Part shown: piece after piece, positions 17,486 to 26,765 of the stretch | Numbering within the stretch: position 1 is the stretch's first letter | Layout of the letters: every line of letters starts with the position of its first letter | Assembly: GCA_035448545.1 (NCBI GenBank) | Contig: DAOTJE010000022.1 | Coordinates: 5,413-69,412 of the forward strand | From: Anaerobaca sp035448545 | GTDB taxonomy: Bacteria; Planctomycetota; Phycisphaerae; Sedimentisphaerales; Anaerobacaceae | DNA: 64,000 bases | Direction: 5' to 3' | The notes under the pieces: model-generated | Seen by the model: the letters and a program-made list of their open reading frames with translations, nothing else | Database searches by the model: none | Told to the model about the DNA's origin: nothing | Position numbers and translations under genes: made by a program

Positions 17486-19969
17486 ATGACCATGTCACGA
17501 ATCGCCATCGCAGCAATCCTCACCCTGACTCTAACGCCCAGCCTGTACGGGGCGACGACGGTGCAGGTCGTCTCGACGCCGCCAACGGTACAGACCAATG
17601 ACTTCTACGTCAGCAATCGGCCGCCCTTGACGCCGGAGCCGCTGATCAAGCTGCCGATCGGGGCGATCAAGCCGGAAGGCTGGGTCCGCCGGCAGCTCGA
17701 ACTCCAGGCCGACGGCTTCGTGGGCCACCTGGGCGAGATCAGCCAATTCCTGCGCAAGGACGGCAACGCCTGGCTTTCGCCGACGGGCGAAGGCCACAGT
17801 CCCTGGGAAGAGCTGCCGTACTGGCTCAAGGGTTTCGGAGACATGGGTTACGTCCTCGGCGACCAGCGGATCATCGACGAAGCCAAGGTCTGGATCGAAG
17901 CCACTATCGCCAGCCGGCAAAGCGACGGTTGGTTCGGACCGCTCGCCAACAAGGCCAGCGGCCGCGACGAGAACAAGATGCCCGACCTGTGGCCCAATAT
18001 GGTCATGCTCAACACCCTCCAGAGCTACTACGAGTACACCCAGGACGCCCGCGTCATCGACCTGATGCGTGAGTACTTCAAGTGGGAGCTGGCCGTCCCG
18101 GACGAGCAGTTCCTGCCGCCCTTCTGGCAGCAGCAGCGGGCCGGCGACAACCTCGCCAGCGTTCACTGGCTGTACAACCGCACGGGCGAGGCGTTCCTGC
18201 TGGAGCTGGGCGAAAAAATCCATCGCAACATGGCACGCTGGGATGAGACGGTCGCCAGTTGGCACAACGTCAATATCGCCGAGTGCTTCCGCGCTCCGGC
18301 GACCTTCTATCAGCAGTCGCATGACCGCCACCACCTGCTGGCGGCCGAACGCAACTACGCGATGGTCTGGGGCACGTACGGCGAGGTCCCGGGCGGCATG
18401 TTCGGAGGCGACGAGAACTGCCGCAAGGGCTACCACGGACCCAGACAAGGCATCGAAACGTGCGCCTCGGTCGAGTTCATGCTCTCCTGCGAGATGCTGC
18501 TGAAGATCACCGGCGACCTTAAATGGGCGGACCGCTGCGAGGATGTCGCGTTCAATACGTTCCCGCCCTCGATGACGGCGGACCTGAAGGGCCTGCACTA
18601 CCTGACCAGCCCGAACGCGTGCCAGCTCGACCATACGAACAAGGCGCCAGGGATCCAGAATGGCGGCGAGATGCTCTCGTACAATCCGCACAGCTACCGC
18701 TGCTGCCAGCACAATGTCGCACACGGCTGGCCTTACTACGCCGAACATCTGTGGATGGCAACGCCTGACAACGGCCTGGCCGCCGTGCTGTATGCGGCCT
18801 CGGAAGTCACCGCGAAGGTCGGAGCGGGCGACGAGGTGACGATCCGTGCACAAACACGCTATCCTTTCGAGGACACCATTCGCCTCATGATAGACGCCAA
18901 GAAGCCGGTTCAGTTCCCGCTATACTTGCGCGTTCCCGGCTGGTGTGAAGACGCGGCTGTAAAGGTCAACGGCCAACGGGTCGAAGTCCACGCCCGGCCG
19001 CAGGCGTACATCGTGCTCGACCGCCTCTGGAAACAAGGGGACAAAGTCGAACTGACGCTGCCCATGACGATCTGCCTTCGCTACTGGCCCCGGAACGGCG
19101 ATTGCGTCTGCGTCGATCGCGGCCCGCTGACCTATTCGCTCAAAATCGGCGAGAAGTACGTCCGCTACGGCGGTACGGACAAATGGCCCGCCTTCGACGT
19201 CTTCCCGACAACCGCCTGGAATTATGGCCTCGTCATCGACCCGACCAGGCCGGTCGCGGCGCAGTTCAAGGTGACGCAGCGAAGCTGGCCCGGCGACAAC
19301 CAGCCTTTCAAGACCGACGCCGCACCCATCGAGATGACGGCCAGGGCCCGGAAGATCCCGAACTGGCAGGCCGATTCGCGCGGACTGATCGACGAGGTCC
19401 AGCAGAGCCCTGTCCGGTCGGACGAGCCGACCGAAACGGTGACACTGATCCCGATGGGCTGTGCGAGGCTGCGCATCAGCGCGTTTCCGTGGATCGGCGA
19501 AGGTGCAAACGCAACCGAGTGGCAACGGCCCGGCGCTGCGAGCGCAGGCAAGATCCCGGCCCAGGCATCGCACTGCCACGAAGGCGACACCGTTGCGGCC
19601 CTGAGCGACGCGAGGCTTCCGGCCCATTCCGACGACCACGACATCCCGCGCTTCACCTGGTGGCCGCACAAGGGCACGGCCGAATGGGTGCAATACGACT
19701 TCAAGGAACCGCGCACGATTCGCGAAGTTCAGGTCTACTGGTTCGACGACGAAGTCAGCGGCGGTGGCTGCCGGGTGCCCCAATCGTGGACACTGCTGTA
19801 TAAGAGCGGAGACGAATGGAAAAAGGTCGTGAACGCGTCCGGCTACGGCGTGCAGAAGGACCGCTTCAACACCGTGACATTCGACGAAGTCACGACGGCG
19901 GCCCTGCGCATCGAGGTGCATCTCCAGAACGACTTCTCCGCCGGCATCCTCGAATGGCGCATCCCGTAG
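17486..19969 (+). CDS. GH127-type beta-L-arabinofuranosidase (DUF1680)
   Basis: This 827-aa exported glycosidase begins at an ATG with a perfect AGGAGG five bases upstream and has a signal peptide (IAIAAILTLTLTPSLYG). The DUF1680/GH127 (alpha/alpha)6 barrel covers about residues 45-560. The zinc-cysteine catalytic site typical of GH127 is visible: GIETCASVEFM gives the Glu and first Cys, and SYRCCQHNVAHGW gives the Cys pair, one of which is the nucleophile in the characterised Bifidobacterium enzyme. The C-terminal part includes a beta-sandwich ending in DEVTTAALRIEVHLQNDFSA, like a discoidin-type carbohydrate-binding module. It probably removes L-arabinofuranose, or a related sugar, from plant or algal glycans. 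Its end is convergent with the Clp-N gene. Confidence 0.88.
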   Translation: MTMSRIAIAAILTLTLTPSLYGATTVQVVSTPPTVQTNDFYVSNRPPLTPEPLIKLPIGAIKPEGWVRRQLELQADGFVGHLGEISQFLRKDGNAWLSPTGEGHSPWEELPYWLKGFGDMGYVLGDQRIIDEAKVWIEATIASRQSDGWFGPLANKASGRDENKMPDLWPNMVMLNTLQSYYEYTQDARVIDLMREYFKWELAVPDEQFLPPFWQQQRAGDNLASVHWLYNRTGEAFLLELGEKIHRNMARWDETVASWHNVNIAECFRAPATFYQQSHDRHHLLAAERNYAMVWGTYGEVPGGMFGGDENCRKGYHGPRQGIETCASVEFMLSCEMLLKITGDLKWADRCEDVAFNTFPPSMTADLKGLHYLTSPNACQLDHTNKAPGIQNGGEMLSYNPHSYRCCQHNVAHGWPYYAEHLWMATPDNGLAAVLYAASEVTAKVGAGDEVTIRAQTRYPFEDTIRLMIDAKKPVQFPLYLRVPGWCEDAAVKVNGQRVEVHARPQAYIVLDRLWKQGDKVELTLPMTICLRYWPRNGDCVCVDRGPLTYSLKIGEKYVRYGGTDKWPAFDVFPTTAWNYGLVIDPTRPVAAQFKVTQRSWPGDNQPFKTDAAPIEMTARARKIPNWQADSRGLIDEVQQSPVRSDEPTETVTLIPMGCARLRISAFPWIGEGANATEWQRPGAASAGKIPAQASHCHEGDTVAALSDARLPAHSDDHDIPRFTWWPHKGTAEWVQYDFKEPRTIREVQVYWFDDEVSGGGCRVPQSWTLLYKSGDEWKKVVNASGYGVQKDRFNTVTFDEVTTAALRIEVHLQNDFSAGILEWRIP

Positions 19970-20006
19970 CACTACGCGACCCAGAGGAACCCGATCGCCG
20001 GGTGTG

Positions 20007-20474
20007 TTATTCCGAGCGGTAGGTCGAGACCTCGTGAGTGGGCGGCGCGAGCCGTCGCACTTCTTCCCGTACGGCGTCGAGGTTCAGCCCGAGGTTCGCC
20101 AGGATTTGGGCGGACATGGCTTCGCTATCGCGCATCAGGCCCAGCAGCAAATGCTCGGTACCGATGTAGTTGTGACCCAGCGACCGCGCCTCTTCGACGG
20201 CATAGCGAATGACGTTCTTGGTCTGCTCGGTCTGGGCGAGCTTCTCGATCACCTCGACGTGCGGGCGACTGGCCAGGAGTGTTTCGACCTCTTTGCGAAG
20301 GGGCTTGAGGTCTACGTGGAAGTGTTGGAGCACCGCCGCAGCCACGCCGTGGACTTCCCTGGCCAGTCCCCAGAGAAGGTGTTCGGTCCCGACGGACTCG
20401 TGCCCGAACTGCTGGGCCTCCTGATTGGCCAACAGCATGACCGCCCTGGCGTGCTCCGTAAAACGCTCGAACAT
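20007..20474 (-). CDS. ClpC/ClpA-type N-terminal domain protein without ATPase
   Basis: This 155-aa protein consists only of the double Clp-N repeat: FERFTEHARAVMLLANQEAQ with GTEHLLWGLARE, then NVIRYAVEEARSLGHNYIGT with EHLLLGLMRD. No AAA+ domain follows. The ATG at 20474 has AAAGGG upstream; a longer frame lacks a good start. In ClpC the N-domain docks adaptors and substrates. Stand-alone Clp-N proteins (ClpS-like partners, or planctomycete and actinobacterial free Clp-N proteins) may bind the same adaptors. The gene lies 129 bp downstream of the giant CotH protein on the same strand and could be co-transcribed. Its target is unknown. Confidence 0.85.
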   Translation of the reverse strand: MFERFTEHARAVMLLANQEAQQFGHESVGTEHLLWGLAREVHGVAAAVLQHFHVDLKPLRKEVETLLASRPHVEVIEKLAQTEQTKNVIRYAVEEARSLGHNYIGTEHLLLGLMRDSEAMSAQILANLGLNLDAVREEVRRLAPPTHEVSTYRSE

Positions 20475-20603
20475 GAAAACCCTTTCAAGTTGCCCCGGTA
20501 CTCTCTGGCGCCGGCCCATGCGGCGCCCGTGTGCATTCTACCGCATCCTCGGGTTCTCCGCCCGCCCATTATCGAGACGCGAGGAACAAAACACCGCGGA
20601 AAG

Positions 20604-23600
20604 TCAAATGCCGGCATCGGCGAAGCCCGGAGAACCGCCCACCGCGGCGCTGGGACGCCACGTCGCCTTATCACCCCAAGCTTGAGGATCGGTGTTGGCG
20701 AGGTCCGCCACCGTCAGTGAGAAGCCTTTGCCGTCGGTTGCGTCGTACCAGTCATCCTCGAAGGCAAAGCGGTGGATGATCTGTCCGGCGGCGTCCCGCA
20801 GCTCGACGGTCTCGCCGGCGTTGTTGAGACTGCCGGTGTACTCGCCCGCAATGGGCAGGCCCGGACCGTATCGCGTTTCGAAGGCGTCAATATTCTTGAC
20901 CACCAGCGCATAACCACCCGGCGCCAGCACAACCGAACCGAAGGTGAAATCCACACCGTCAGTAAACCGGACGAGATTCAGGTCAATCGACTCGGCGCCG
21001 ATGTTGGCCAGCTCGATGTATTCGAGGTTGGGATCATCGGGATGGCCTGTGTCGAGCGGATGGTACATGATCTCGCTGATTCGCAGGCTTTCCGACACCG
21101 GCCCGACCGCAAACGTCGCTTCATTCAGGGCGCTCCACTTGTTGCCGACCAGGGTCCTGGCCTTGACCTGCGTGCTGCCAGTCAGTGGAATCGGCCCGGC
21201 GTATCGCTCGACCGCAGGGCCTTCTGCCGACCGCTCGACCCTGGTCGCCACCAGCTCCGCGGAGATCAGAAAATCGGAACTCGTGGACGAGACGTTCATG
21301 CCGTGAATGGCCAGGACGTTGCCGACCCGGCGCAACAGAGGCTCGAAGCCAAGAATCTCGATCTCCTCAAAATCCATCGCATTCAGATCCGGATTCTGAT
21401 CGGCGGCGTTGGCGTTCCAGCCCGGCGCTCCCGCCGCGTTGCGTCGCGCGATCTCGGTCCCGTTGAGGTAAGCAATGAAGCCGTCGTCGTATCGAATCCG
21501 CAGCGTCATGGCATCGAACGGATCAGTCTTTTCGGTGAAACTGAATGGAATACGAATGTAGCAACTGCTCTGCCGGCCGTACATCGAGTCACCGACGTCG
21601 AGGGAGATCAAGTCCTCATAGCCGACGCTCCTCTCATAGCCGACACCACCAGGGTTTCCGGTCACCGGCGTCCACGCAGAATCGTCGAACGCCCCACCGC
21701 CCCGCCAGGCGTCGCTAACAGGCCCGGTCGGCACGAGCACGCGCTTGGGCGCATTCTCCGGGATCAGCACGGTCCGTCGCGCGGCGCCGGAAGAACTGAG
21801 CGATCGCGGGTCCGACCCGTCCAGTGTGTAGTAGATGGTCCCGGACGGCGCGGTCATCTCCAGGACGAATCCGCTGTCGACGTGGCCGCCCGGGTGGCTG
21901 AAGACCGGCGGCGCCGATGCGAACTCGCCGGCGATCTGCCCATCGAGCCAAGTGAGCCTGGCCTCCAGCCAGTTCTTCATCCAGGCGACTTCGCCGCCGT
22001 ATGTGGCGATGGCAGCATAAGCTGGGTCTTCGTCCACAGGATTGGGCCAGACGTCTTCGCCGAGGATGCGCCAGCGATTGAAGTTCCTCGCCTGAGGCTC
22101 CTGCAGCAGGGCCGCGTAATCGTCGATCATCCCGAGCAGCCGCTCCGTCGCGAACAGGCCACGGCGCAGCTCGAACCAGCGGTCGGCATAGTGCAATTGA
22201 AACTCCGGATCCTCGAACAGGCGCCGCCACCACGGATAGTCTCCGTCGCCGAGCAGGCGGTTGTACCAACCGCTCGGAATCCAGCCGTCGAGATAGTCGG
22301 CGTTGCCCAACGACAAGTTGTAGTCCCATACGGGGCCCATGTGGAGCTTGCCGTTGCGATCTTTGAACATGTAGGTGCTCAGACGAAAGCCGTCGATGTT
22401 CTTGGCCGTCTCGACCAGGATGTGATGGTCGATGAACGCGCCGACGTCAATAAACGCGGCGTACCCTTCGACCGGATCCTTGAAATTCCCGCCGTACAGG
22501 GTGGCTTCGAAGGCGTTGAGGAAATCCCTGATCCAGTTCCGCTGCGCCTCCGTCATGTCGGTGCCAATAGGATCGTCATAGATCAGTTCCAGACCTCGGC
22601 TGGTATAGAACGTTACGTCGCCGCCGTCGAGTTTGTCCTTCTTGACGATGTAGCCGCCCGTGATCTCGGGCTCGGCGTTGTCGTCCGAATCGAGAACTGC
22701 AATATCCACCCGATCGGGAGCGATCTTGATCTTCTCCATGAAGACATAGACGCCGACATAGTCGTTCATCGTGAGGTCGCCGTTGTCGGTCTTGAGAAAC
22801 AGCTCGATGAACCGCGTGCGCGGCGCGTAGCGGCCCATCTCGTTGCTCCACCGATAGACCAGGACGTTGCGCATCAGCGTCTTGTCCGAGTAGGGTCCTT
22901 GGAGCACCCAGTCCGCATCGGCGGGAAGCCCCAGGATCGAGGCGGCCCGGTCGCGGTCGTTGTCGTCCCAGACCTCAAAGTGGTATTGCTGCTTGGGAAA
23001 ACCCTCGGAACTCTTACCTCTCACGTTCAGACCTGCCCGCCCGGCAAAGTCCGTCGGGCCCGTTATCGAGGCGACCCCCTGTTCGTCCGTGTCGATCACG
23101 TACCCATAGACAGGCGTCTGCGTTCGGCTGACGGCCCTGCCCATCGTGTCGACAACCATCAGAGGCACGGGTGAGCGGAAACCCCGCAGACTGGCGCCGA
23201 TGAACGAAAACCGCTCACTGCTCACGTCGCTCTGCCGCCAGCCCGGCAGCCATGCGATGGCCCGGATCGTCATGGTCTTGAAGACCGGAATCGGCCCGGT
23301 GTAGACGTTGCCGCCAGGCCTTTGCCTGGGCACGCTGAAGGGATCGGTTCCGTCGGTCGTGTAGTAGATTGTCGCACCGGGCGTGGCCGTCGTCAGGGTG
23401 ACCGTCAAGGGTTCGCTGAAGAGGCAGCCCTGGCGGCTGAATTGCGGCGTCTCGGCGATCCCCTCGTAGGTGTCCACGTTGGCCGCGCCGGGTGTCGGGA
23501 CTGCCATGAACCGCAGATCGGGACCGCCGTCCGGATAGCGGCCGTAGGAGACGTCGGCCCGTTGCTGGTCGAACCGGAGGCTGTCGATCACGGTGGTCCC

Positions 23601-24020
23601 GTCGTTCGCCACCAGAGCGATTTCCTCGCCCGTGGCATCCAGCTTGAAGCTCGCATGGAGGCCCGTCGAGGTGGTATCGCCGTCCGCCCAAATCAGCACA
23701 TAGCCGTGCGGGGCGATCTTCGTTGAAGCAGAGCCGGCCGGAAACTGCCACTTCGTGGGCATCAAGGAGTCGTCCGTCAGGTACATCCCGGCCACGTCCA
23801 CGCTGACATTCGTGGGGTTGTACAGCTCGATCCAGTCCTCGTACTGCCGCTGAGGATCGCGGTTGGTCGTGCGATTGGAGGCCAGGATCTCATTGATGAC
23901 AATCCGCGTCTCGGCGCCGGGTCGCCCGGACTGTGCGTCCGTCGTCGCGCCCCACATGCCCGAAACAGCAAACAGCAGCGCGAGCCACACCCTTGGCCGA
24001 CCTGTATCCATGCCATCCAC
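20604..24020 (-). CDS. Giant secreted CotH-kinase-like protein with lamin-tail and chitobiase-C-type domains
   Basis: This 1138-aa protein starts at an ATG with CTGGAG upstream and has a signal peptide (VWLALLFAVSGMWGATTDA). Domains in order are: a lamin-tail domain (about 40-165, IVINEILASNRTTN and DWIELYNPTNVSVD); a chitobiase-C-type beta domain (about 185-265, GATIYYTTDGTDPF); a CotH domain (about 285-620, including NVRGKSSEGFPKQQYHFEVW and LHMGPVWDYNLSLGNADY); a second IYYTLDGSDPRS domain (about 700-750); a jelly-roll (about 760-930); and a C-terminal lamin-tail domain (about 975-1105, LEYIELANIG). CotH-family proteins of Bacillus are kinase-fold proteins that phosphorylate spore-coat proteins. 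In planctomycetes such multidomain forms are exported and their substrates are unknown. It is very long for the family. Confidence 0.87.
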   Translation of the reverse strand: MDGMDTGRPRVWLALLFAVSGMWGATTDAQSGRPGAETRIVINEILASNRTTNRDPQRQYEDWIELYNPTNVSVDVAGMYLTDDSLMPTKWQFPAGSASTKIAPHGYVLIWADGDTTSTGLHASFKLDATGEEIALVANDGTTVIDSLRFDQQRADVSYGRYPDGGPDLRFMAVPTPGAANVDTYEGIAETPQFSRQGCLFSEPLTVTLTTATPGATIYYTTDGTDPFSVPRQRPGGNVYTGPIPVFKTMTIRAIAWLPGWRQSDVSSERFSFIGASLRGFRSPVPLMVVDTMGRAVSRTQTPVYGYVIDTDEQGVASITGPTDFAGRAGLNVRGKSSEGFPKQQYHFEVWDDNDRDRAASILGLPADADWVLQGPYSDKTLMRNVLVYRWSNEMGRYAPRTRFIELFLKTDNGDLTMNDYVGVYVFMEKIKIAPDRVDIAVLDSDDNAEPEITGGYIVKKDKLDGGDVTFYTSRGLELIYDDPIGTDMTEAQRNWIRDFLNAFEATLYGGNFKDPVEGYAAFIDVGAFIDHHILVETAKNIDGFRLSTYMFKDRNGKLHMGPVWDYNLSLGNADYLDGWIPSGWYNRLLGDGDYPWWRRLFEDPEFQLHYADRWFELRRGLFATERLLGMIDDYAALLQEPQARNFNRWRILGEDVWPNPVDEDPAYAAIATYGGEVAWMKNWLEARLTWLDGQIAGEFASAPPVFSHPGGHVDSGFVLEMTAPSGTIYYTLDGSDPRSLSSSGAARRTVLIPENAPKRVLVPTGPVSDAWRGGGAFDDSAWTPVTGNPGGVGYERSVGYEDLISLDVGDSMYGRQSSCYIRIPFSFTEKTDPFDAMTLRIRYDDGFIAYLNGTEIARRNAAGAPGWNANAADQNPDLNAMDFEEIEILGFEPLLRRVGNVLAIHGMNVSSTSSDFLISAELVATRVERSAEGPAVERYAGPIPLTGSTQVKARTLVGNKWSALNEATFAVGPVSESLRISEIMYHPLDTGHPDDPNLEYIELANIGAESIDLNLVRFTDGVDFTFGSVVLAPGGYALVVKNIDAFETRYGPGLPIAGEYTGSLNNAGETVELRDAAGQIIHRFAFEDDWYDATDGKGFSLTVADLANTDPQAWGDKATWRPSAAVGGSPGFADAGI

Positions 24021-24338
24021 TCCAGAAGGAGGTTTCGCTTTTCCACGACGGGACCGGTGGCTCTTGCGCCAAATCCGAGCGCCGCTTTACCATTTTAACA
24101 CATTCGAGTCGAATTCGCCAGACGGTTCGGCTCCTTGTATCACACGCACCGACAACCCTGCCTGTTCAAACTGCCCCCGAGAGAGTGCCACGGAAGGGGC
24201 TATTCTCGGACGTGAAGTGACGTCGGGAATTGGTCGATGAAGAGACATGGGTGACGGATCGCGTACTGCCGACAGGACGACCGGATCGGGACTGGATGTG
24301 CGCCGGGGCAACCGCCCGGCCGAGTGAGGAGGTATCGG
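24021..24338. other. Gene-free divergent spacer
   Basis: This 318-bp region separates the CotH gene from the small Cys-rich gene. It has an AT-rich patch near 24090-24120 that could hold minus-strand promoter elements (TAAAAT) but no clear -35 box. Confidence 0.35.
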
Positions 24339-24548
24339 ATGAACACCGGTTCCATCAAGAGACGACTGCGCGTCTGCCAGGGATGCGCCTACCTCTGCAA
24401 AGGCTGCCCGCATGCCCTGCCCTGCATCCGGCAGGGTCAGAAGGTCCGGCCGACGGAATGCTACGTATGCTGGCACAATCAGGGAACGATCCTGCCCAGA
24501 GATTGCCGACTGCGACTGACGCCCGTCCGAAAGAAGGTCTGCGTCTGA
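24339..24548 (+). CDS. Cys-rich small protein, 69 aa (possible zinc or Fe-S binder)
   Basis: The ATG at 24339 has a strong TGAGGAGG seven bases upstream, which decides the start. The basic product has nine cysteines: CxxC-x3-CxxC at residues 13-23 (CQGCAYLCKGC), then Cys30, CYVC at 42-45, Cys57 and a last Cys one residue from the end. Paired CxxC knuckles suggest two zinc-ribbon-like sites or an iron-sulfur cluster. It sits alone between two minus-strand genes. I do not know a named family; a nucleic-acid-binding role is possible given the many Arg and Lys residues, but this is inference. Confidence 0.65.
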   Translation: MNTGSIKRRLRVCQGCAYLCKGCPHALPCIRQGQKVRPTECYVCWHNQGTILPRDCRLRLTPVRKKVCV

Positions 24549-24596
24549 CCGCCGGCGGATGAGTCACCCGCCGCCAGAGCACCGGTCGCGAAACCC

Positions 24597-26216
24597 TCAC
24601 CCCGCTTGTCCGGGCCCGTTCCAGCCAGGTCGCAGGCGGTCCTGCACCTCCCACGCGTCGAGCAACGCCAGCGCCGCCATGGCCTCGACGACGGGAATCA
24701 CGCGAGGCACGATACACGGATCGTGCCGGCCGTGGGTCTCGATGGGCCGGTTCTCCATCCGCTCGTTCAGGGTCCGCTGCGGTTTGGCGATCGAGGAGGT
24801 CGGTTTGACTGCCAGGCGCAGCGTAACAGTCTGGCCCGTCGAGATGCCGCCGGTGATGCCCCCGGCGTGGTTGGTCACAAACCTGCCGTCGGCCATGTTG
24901 TCGTTGGACTGACTGCCGCGCATTCGCGTCAGCGCAAAGCCCAGGCCGACCTCGATCCCCTTGATCGCGCCGATCGTCATGATCGCCGCCGTCAGCTTGG
25001 CGTCCAGTTTCTGGAACACCGGATCACCCAGTCCGGCGGGCAGCCCGTGAATGTCGAGCTGAATGACGCCGCCGACGGAATCGTTGTCGTCCTTGGCCGC
25101 CAGGATCGCCTGGACCATGCGTTGCGCCGCCGTGGGATCGGCGCAGCGGACGGGATTGGTTTCGATGGCGTCGTAGTCGCACGTCTGGGCAGCGATTCCC
25201 GCGATCTCGACTGCGTGGGCCACAATCCTGACGCCACGTTTCGCCAACTCCTGCAACGCAAACGCGCCGCCCATGACGCGGCCGGCCGTCTCGCGCCCGG
25301 AGGAGCGGCCGCCTCCGCGATAGTCGCGGATGCCGTACTTGCGATAATACGTGAAGTCCGCGTGGCCGGGTCGGAACAGGTCCTTGATCCCTTCGTACTT
25401 CGAGGAATCGTGGTCGCGGTTGATGATCGCCATCGCAATCGGCGCGCCGGTCGTCTTGCCGCCAAATACGCCGGAGAGCACCTCCACCTGGTCCTTCTCG
25501 TCGCGGGGTGTAGTGACCTCACTCTGGCCGGGCCGGCGGCGGGCGAGCTGTTTTTGGATTTCCCCGGCCGAGAATTCGATGCCCGGCTTTACACCGTCCA
25601 GCACGGCCCCGATGGCCGGGCCGTGGCTCTCGCCAAAGGTGGTGACACGTATGATGTCACCGTAGGTGTTGGCCGCGCGACAGCGCACCGCCAACTCCTC
25701 GACGATGTGCTGCATCGCAATGTGTGCGATTTCCTCGGGCGTCTTGTCCGTCGTATCGATCACCGCATCGGCGAAAGGACTGAGCAACTCCTCGCGATAG
25801 GCAACGTTTTCGTCGAGCTGGGCCCGGGCATCAGGCCCGCGCAACCACGGCGGCAACCCCTTTTCAGCGATGCGGCTCCACAGCGTGGCGGGATCGGCGG
25901 TCAGATAGATCAGGATCGCGTTACGGCGCAGCGCCCGGCGGCTGGCCGGATCCAGCAGACTGGAACCGCCGCAGACGATCAGCTTCCAATCCGTTTCGCC
26001 GAGCTCGACCGCCACCTTCTTCTCCACGGCGCGAAAGGCCCGCTCGCCGTGCTCGATGAAGATCTCACGGCACGTGTGCTTCTCGCCGGTGTCTCGCTCG
26101 AAACACTCCTCGATCAGACGATCCGTCTCGATCGCCTCGAGGCCGGTCAGCTTCGCCAACTCGGCCGCCACCGAGCTCTTGCCCGCCCCCTTCGGTCCTG
26201 CCAATACGATCTTCAC
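24597..26216 (-). CDS. aroKC: Bifunctional shikimate kinase - chorismate synthase fusion
   Basis: This 539-aa fusion carries the fifth and seventh steps of the shikimate pathway. Residues about 1-170 are shikimate kinase: Walker A GPKGAGKS, the DR shikimate-binding pair in ETDRLIEE, FRAVEKKV, the CGGSSLL glycine loop and the lid Arg region. From about 178 onward it is chorismate synthase: NTYGDIIRVTTFGESHGPAI, ARRRPGQSEVTTPRDE, SGRETAGRVMGGAFA, MRGSQSNDNMADGRF, NHAGGITGGISTG and RHDPCIVPRVIPVVEAMAA. The step between them (EPSP synthase) is not in the fusion. I prefer the GTG at 26216, which has TGAGG upstream and starts exactly at the kinase fold (VKIVLAG); an ATG at 26258 would add 14 residues. 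Both halves keep their key residues and should be active. Confidence 0.93.
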   Translation of the reverse strand: MKIVLAGPKGAGKSSVAAELAKLTGLEAIETDRLIEECFERDTGEKHTCREIFIEHGERAFRAVEKKVAVELGETDWKLIVCGGSSLLDPASRRALRRNAILIYLTADPATLWSRIAEKGLPPWLRGPDARAQLDENVAYREELLSPFADAVIDTTDKTPEEIAHIAMQHIVEELAVRCRAANTYGDIIRVTTFGESHGPAIGAVLDGVKPGIEFSAGEIQKQLARRRPGQSEVTTPRDEKDQVEVLSGVFGGKTTGAPIAMAIINRDHDSSKYEGIKDLFRPGHADFTYYRKYGIRDYRGGGRSSGRETAGRVMGGAFALQELAKRGVRIVAHAVEIAGIAAQTCDYDAIETNPVRCADPTAAQRMVQAILAAKDDNDSVGGVIQLDIHGLPAGLGDPVFQKLDAKLTAAIMTIGAIKGIEVGLGFALTRMRGSQSNDNMADGRFVTNHAGGITGGISTGQTVTLRLAVKPTSSIAKPQRTLNERMENRPIETHGRHDPCIVPRVIPVVEAMAALALLDAWEVQDRLRPGWNGPGQAG

Positions 26217-26398
26217 GGTGATATCCTCAATGCGGTTTTGCCGCCGGCCCACTCCCATGCTTTCGGCCCCACCTATGCTGTCCGGATAGACTCTGCAACC
26301 CGGGCCGCATCCGGTTCGTCCATTCGGAATCCCATCCTATCCCAAGACACCGTCCGGCTGCAATGCCCGTTCCGACGCCGGGCAGAACATCCTCCGGT

Positions 26399-26662
26399 GG
26401 GTGCACGGCGTGTTTGTAGGTAGGTTCCTGGGGAGGCCAGGAAAGGGGGCTGTCATCTCGAAGAGCGTGGCGGATGTCATTTCGACGAAGGGCTTGCCCT
26501 GAGCGAAGTCGAATGGGGCGAAGCCCGCACGGAGAAATCTGGCCGAGGATGAGGCCATAGCCCGTTCGCAGCCGGATTCCTCCACTCCGCTGCGCTTCGG
26601 TCGGAATGACAAAGTCGATTGCGACCCCCGTGAAGGTGTACCTACAAACATCAAGTGCACCC
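26399..26662 (-). mobile_element. MITE copy 1 (264 bp, 9-bp target duplication)
   Basis: The element is bounded by GGGTGCAC at the left and GTGCACCC at the right. Longer terminal repeats extend into TGTTTGTAGGTA on both sides. It is flanked by the perfect direct repeat TCCTCCGGT (26390-26398 and 26663-26671). It matches the copy at 46234-46497 in inverted orientation over its whole length, with 7 differences that I counted. It has no transposase gene. It lies between the divergent aroKC and deacetylase genes. Confidence 0.9.
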
Positions 26663-26765
26663 TCCTCCGGTGGCAACCTCAGAAAGAAGTATCGGTCCGA
26701 CCCGGAATTCGATAGAATGAGCGTGTTCGTCCGGCCTCGAAGAGAACCCAATTCAGGAGAAGGAC

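Noticed and set aside
17172..17516. Minus-strand frame ending in a short hydrophobic peptide
   Set aside because: Codon use and start context are weak, and it overlaps the GH127 promoter and start.
24606..26423. 605-codon plus-strand frame opposite aroKC
   Set aside because: It mirrors a conserved fusion enzyme and has no domain of its own.
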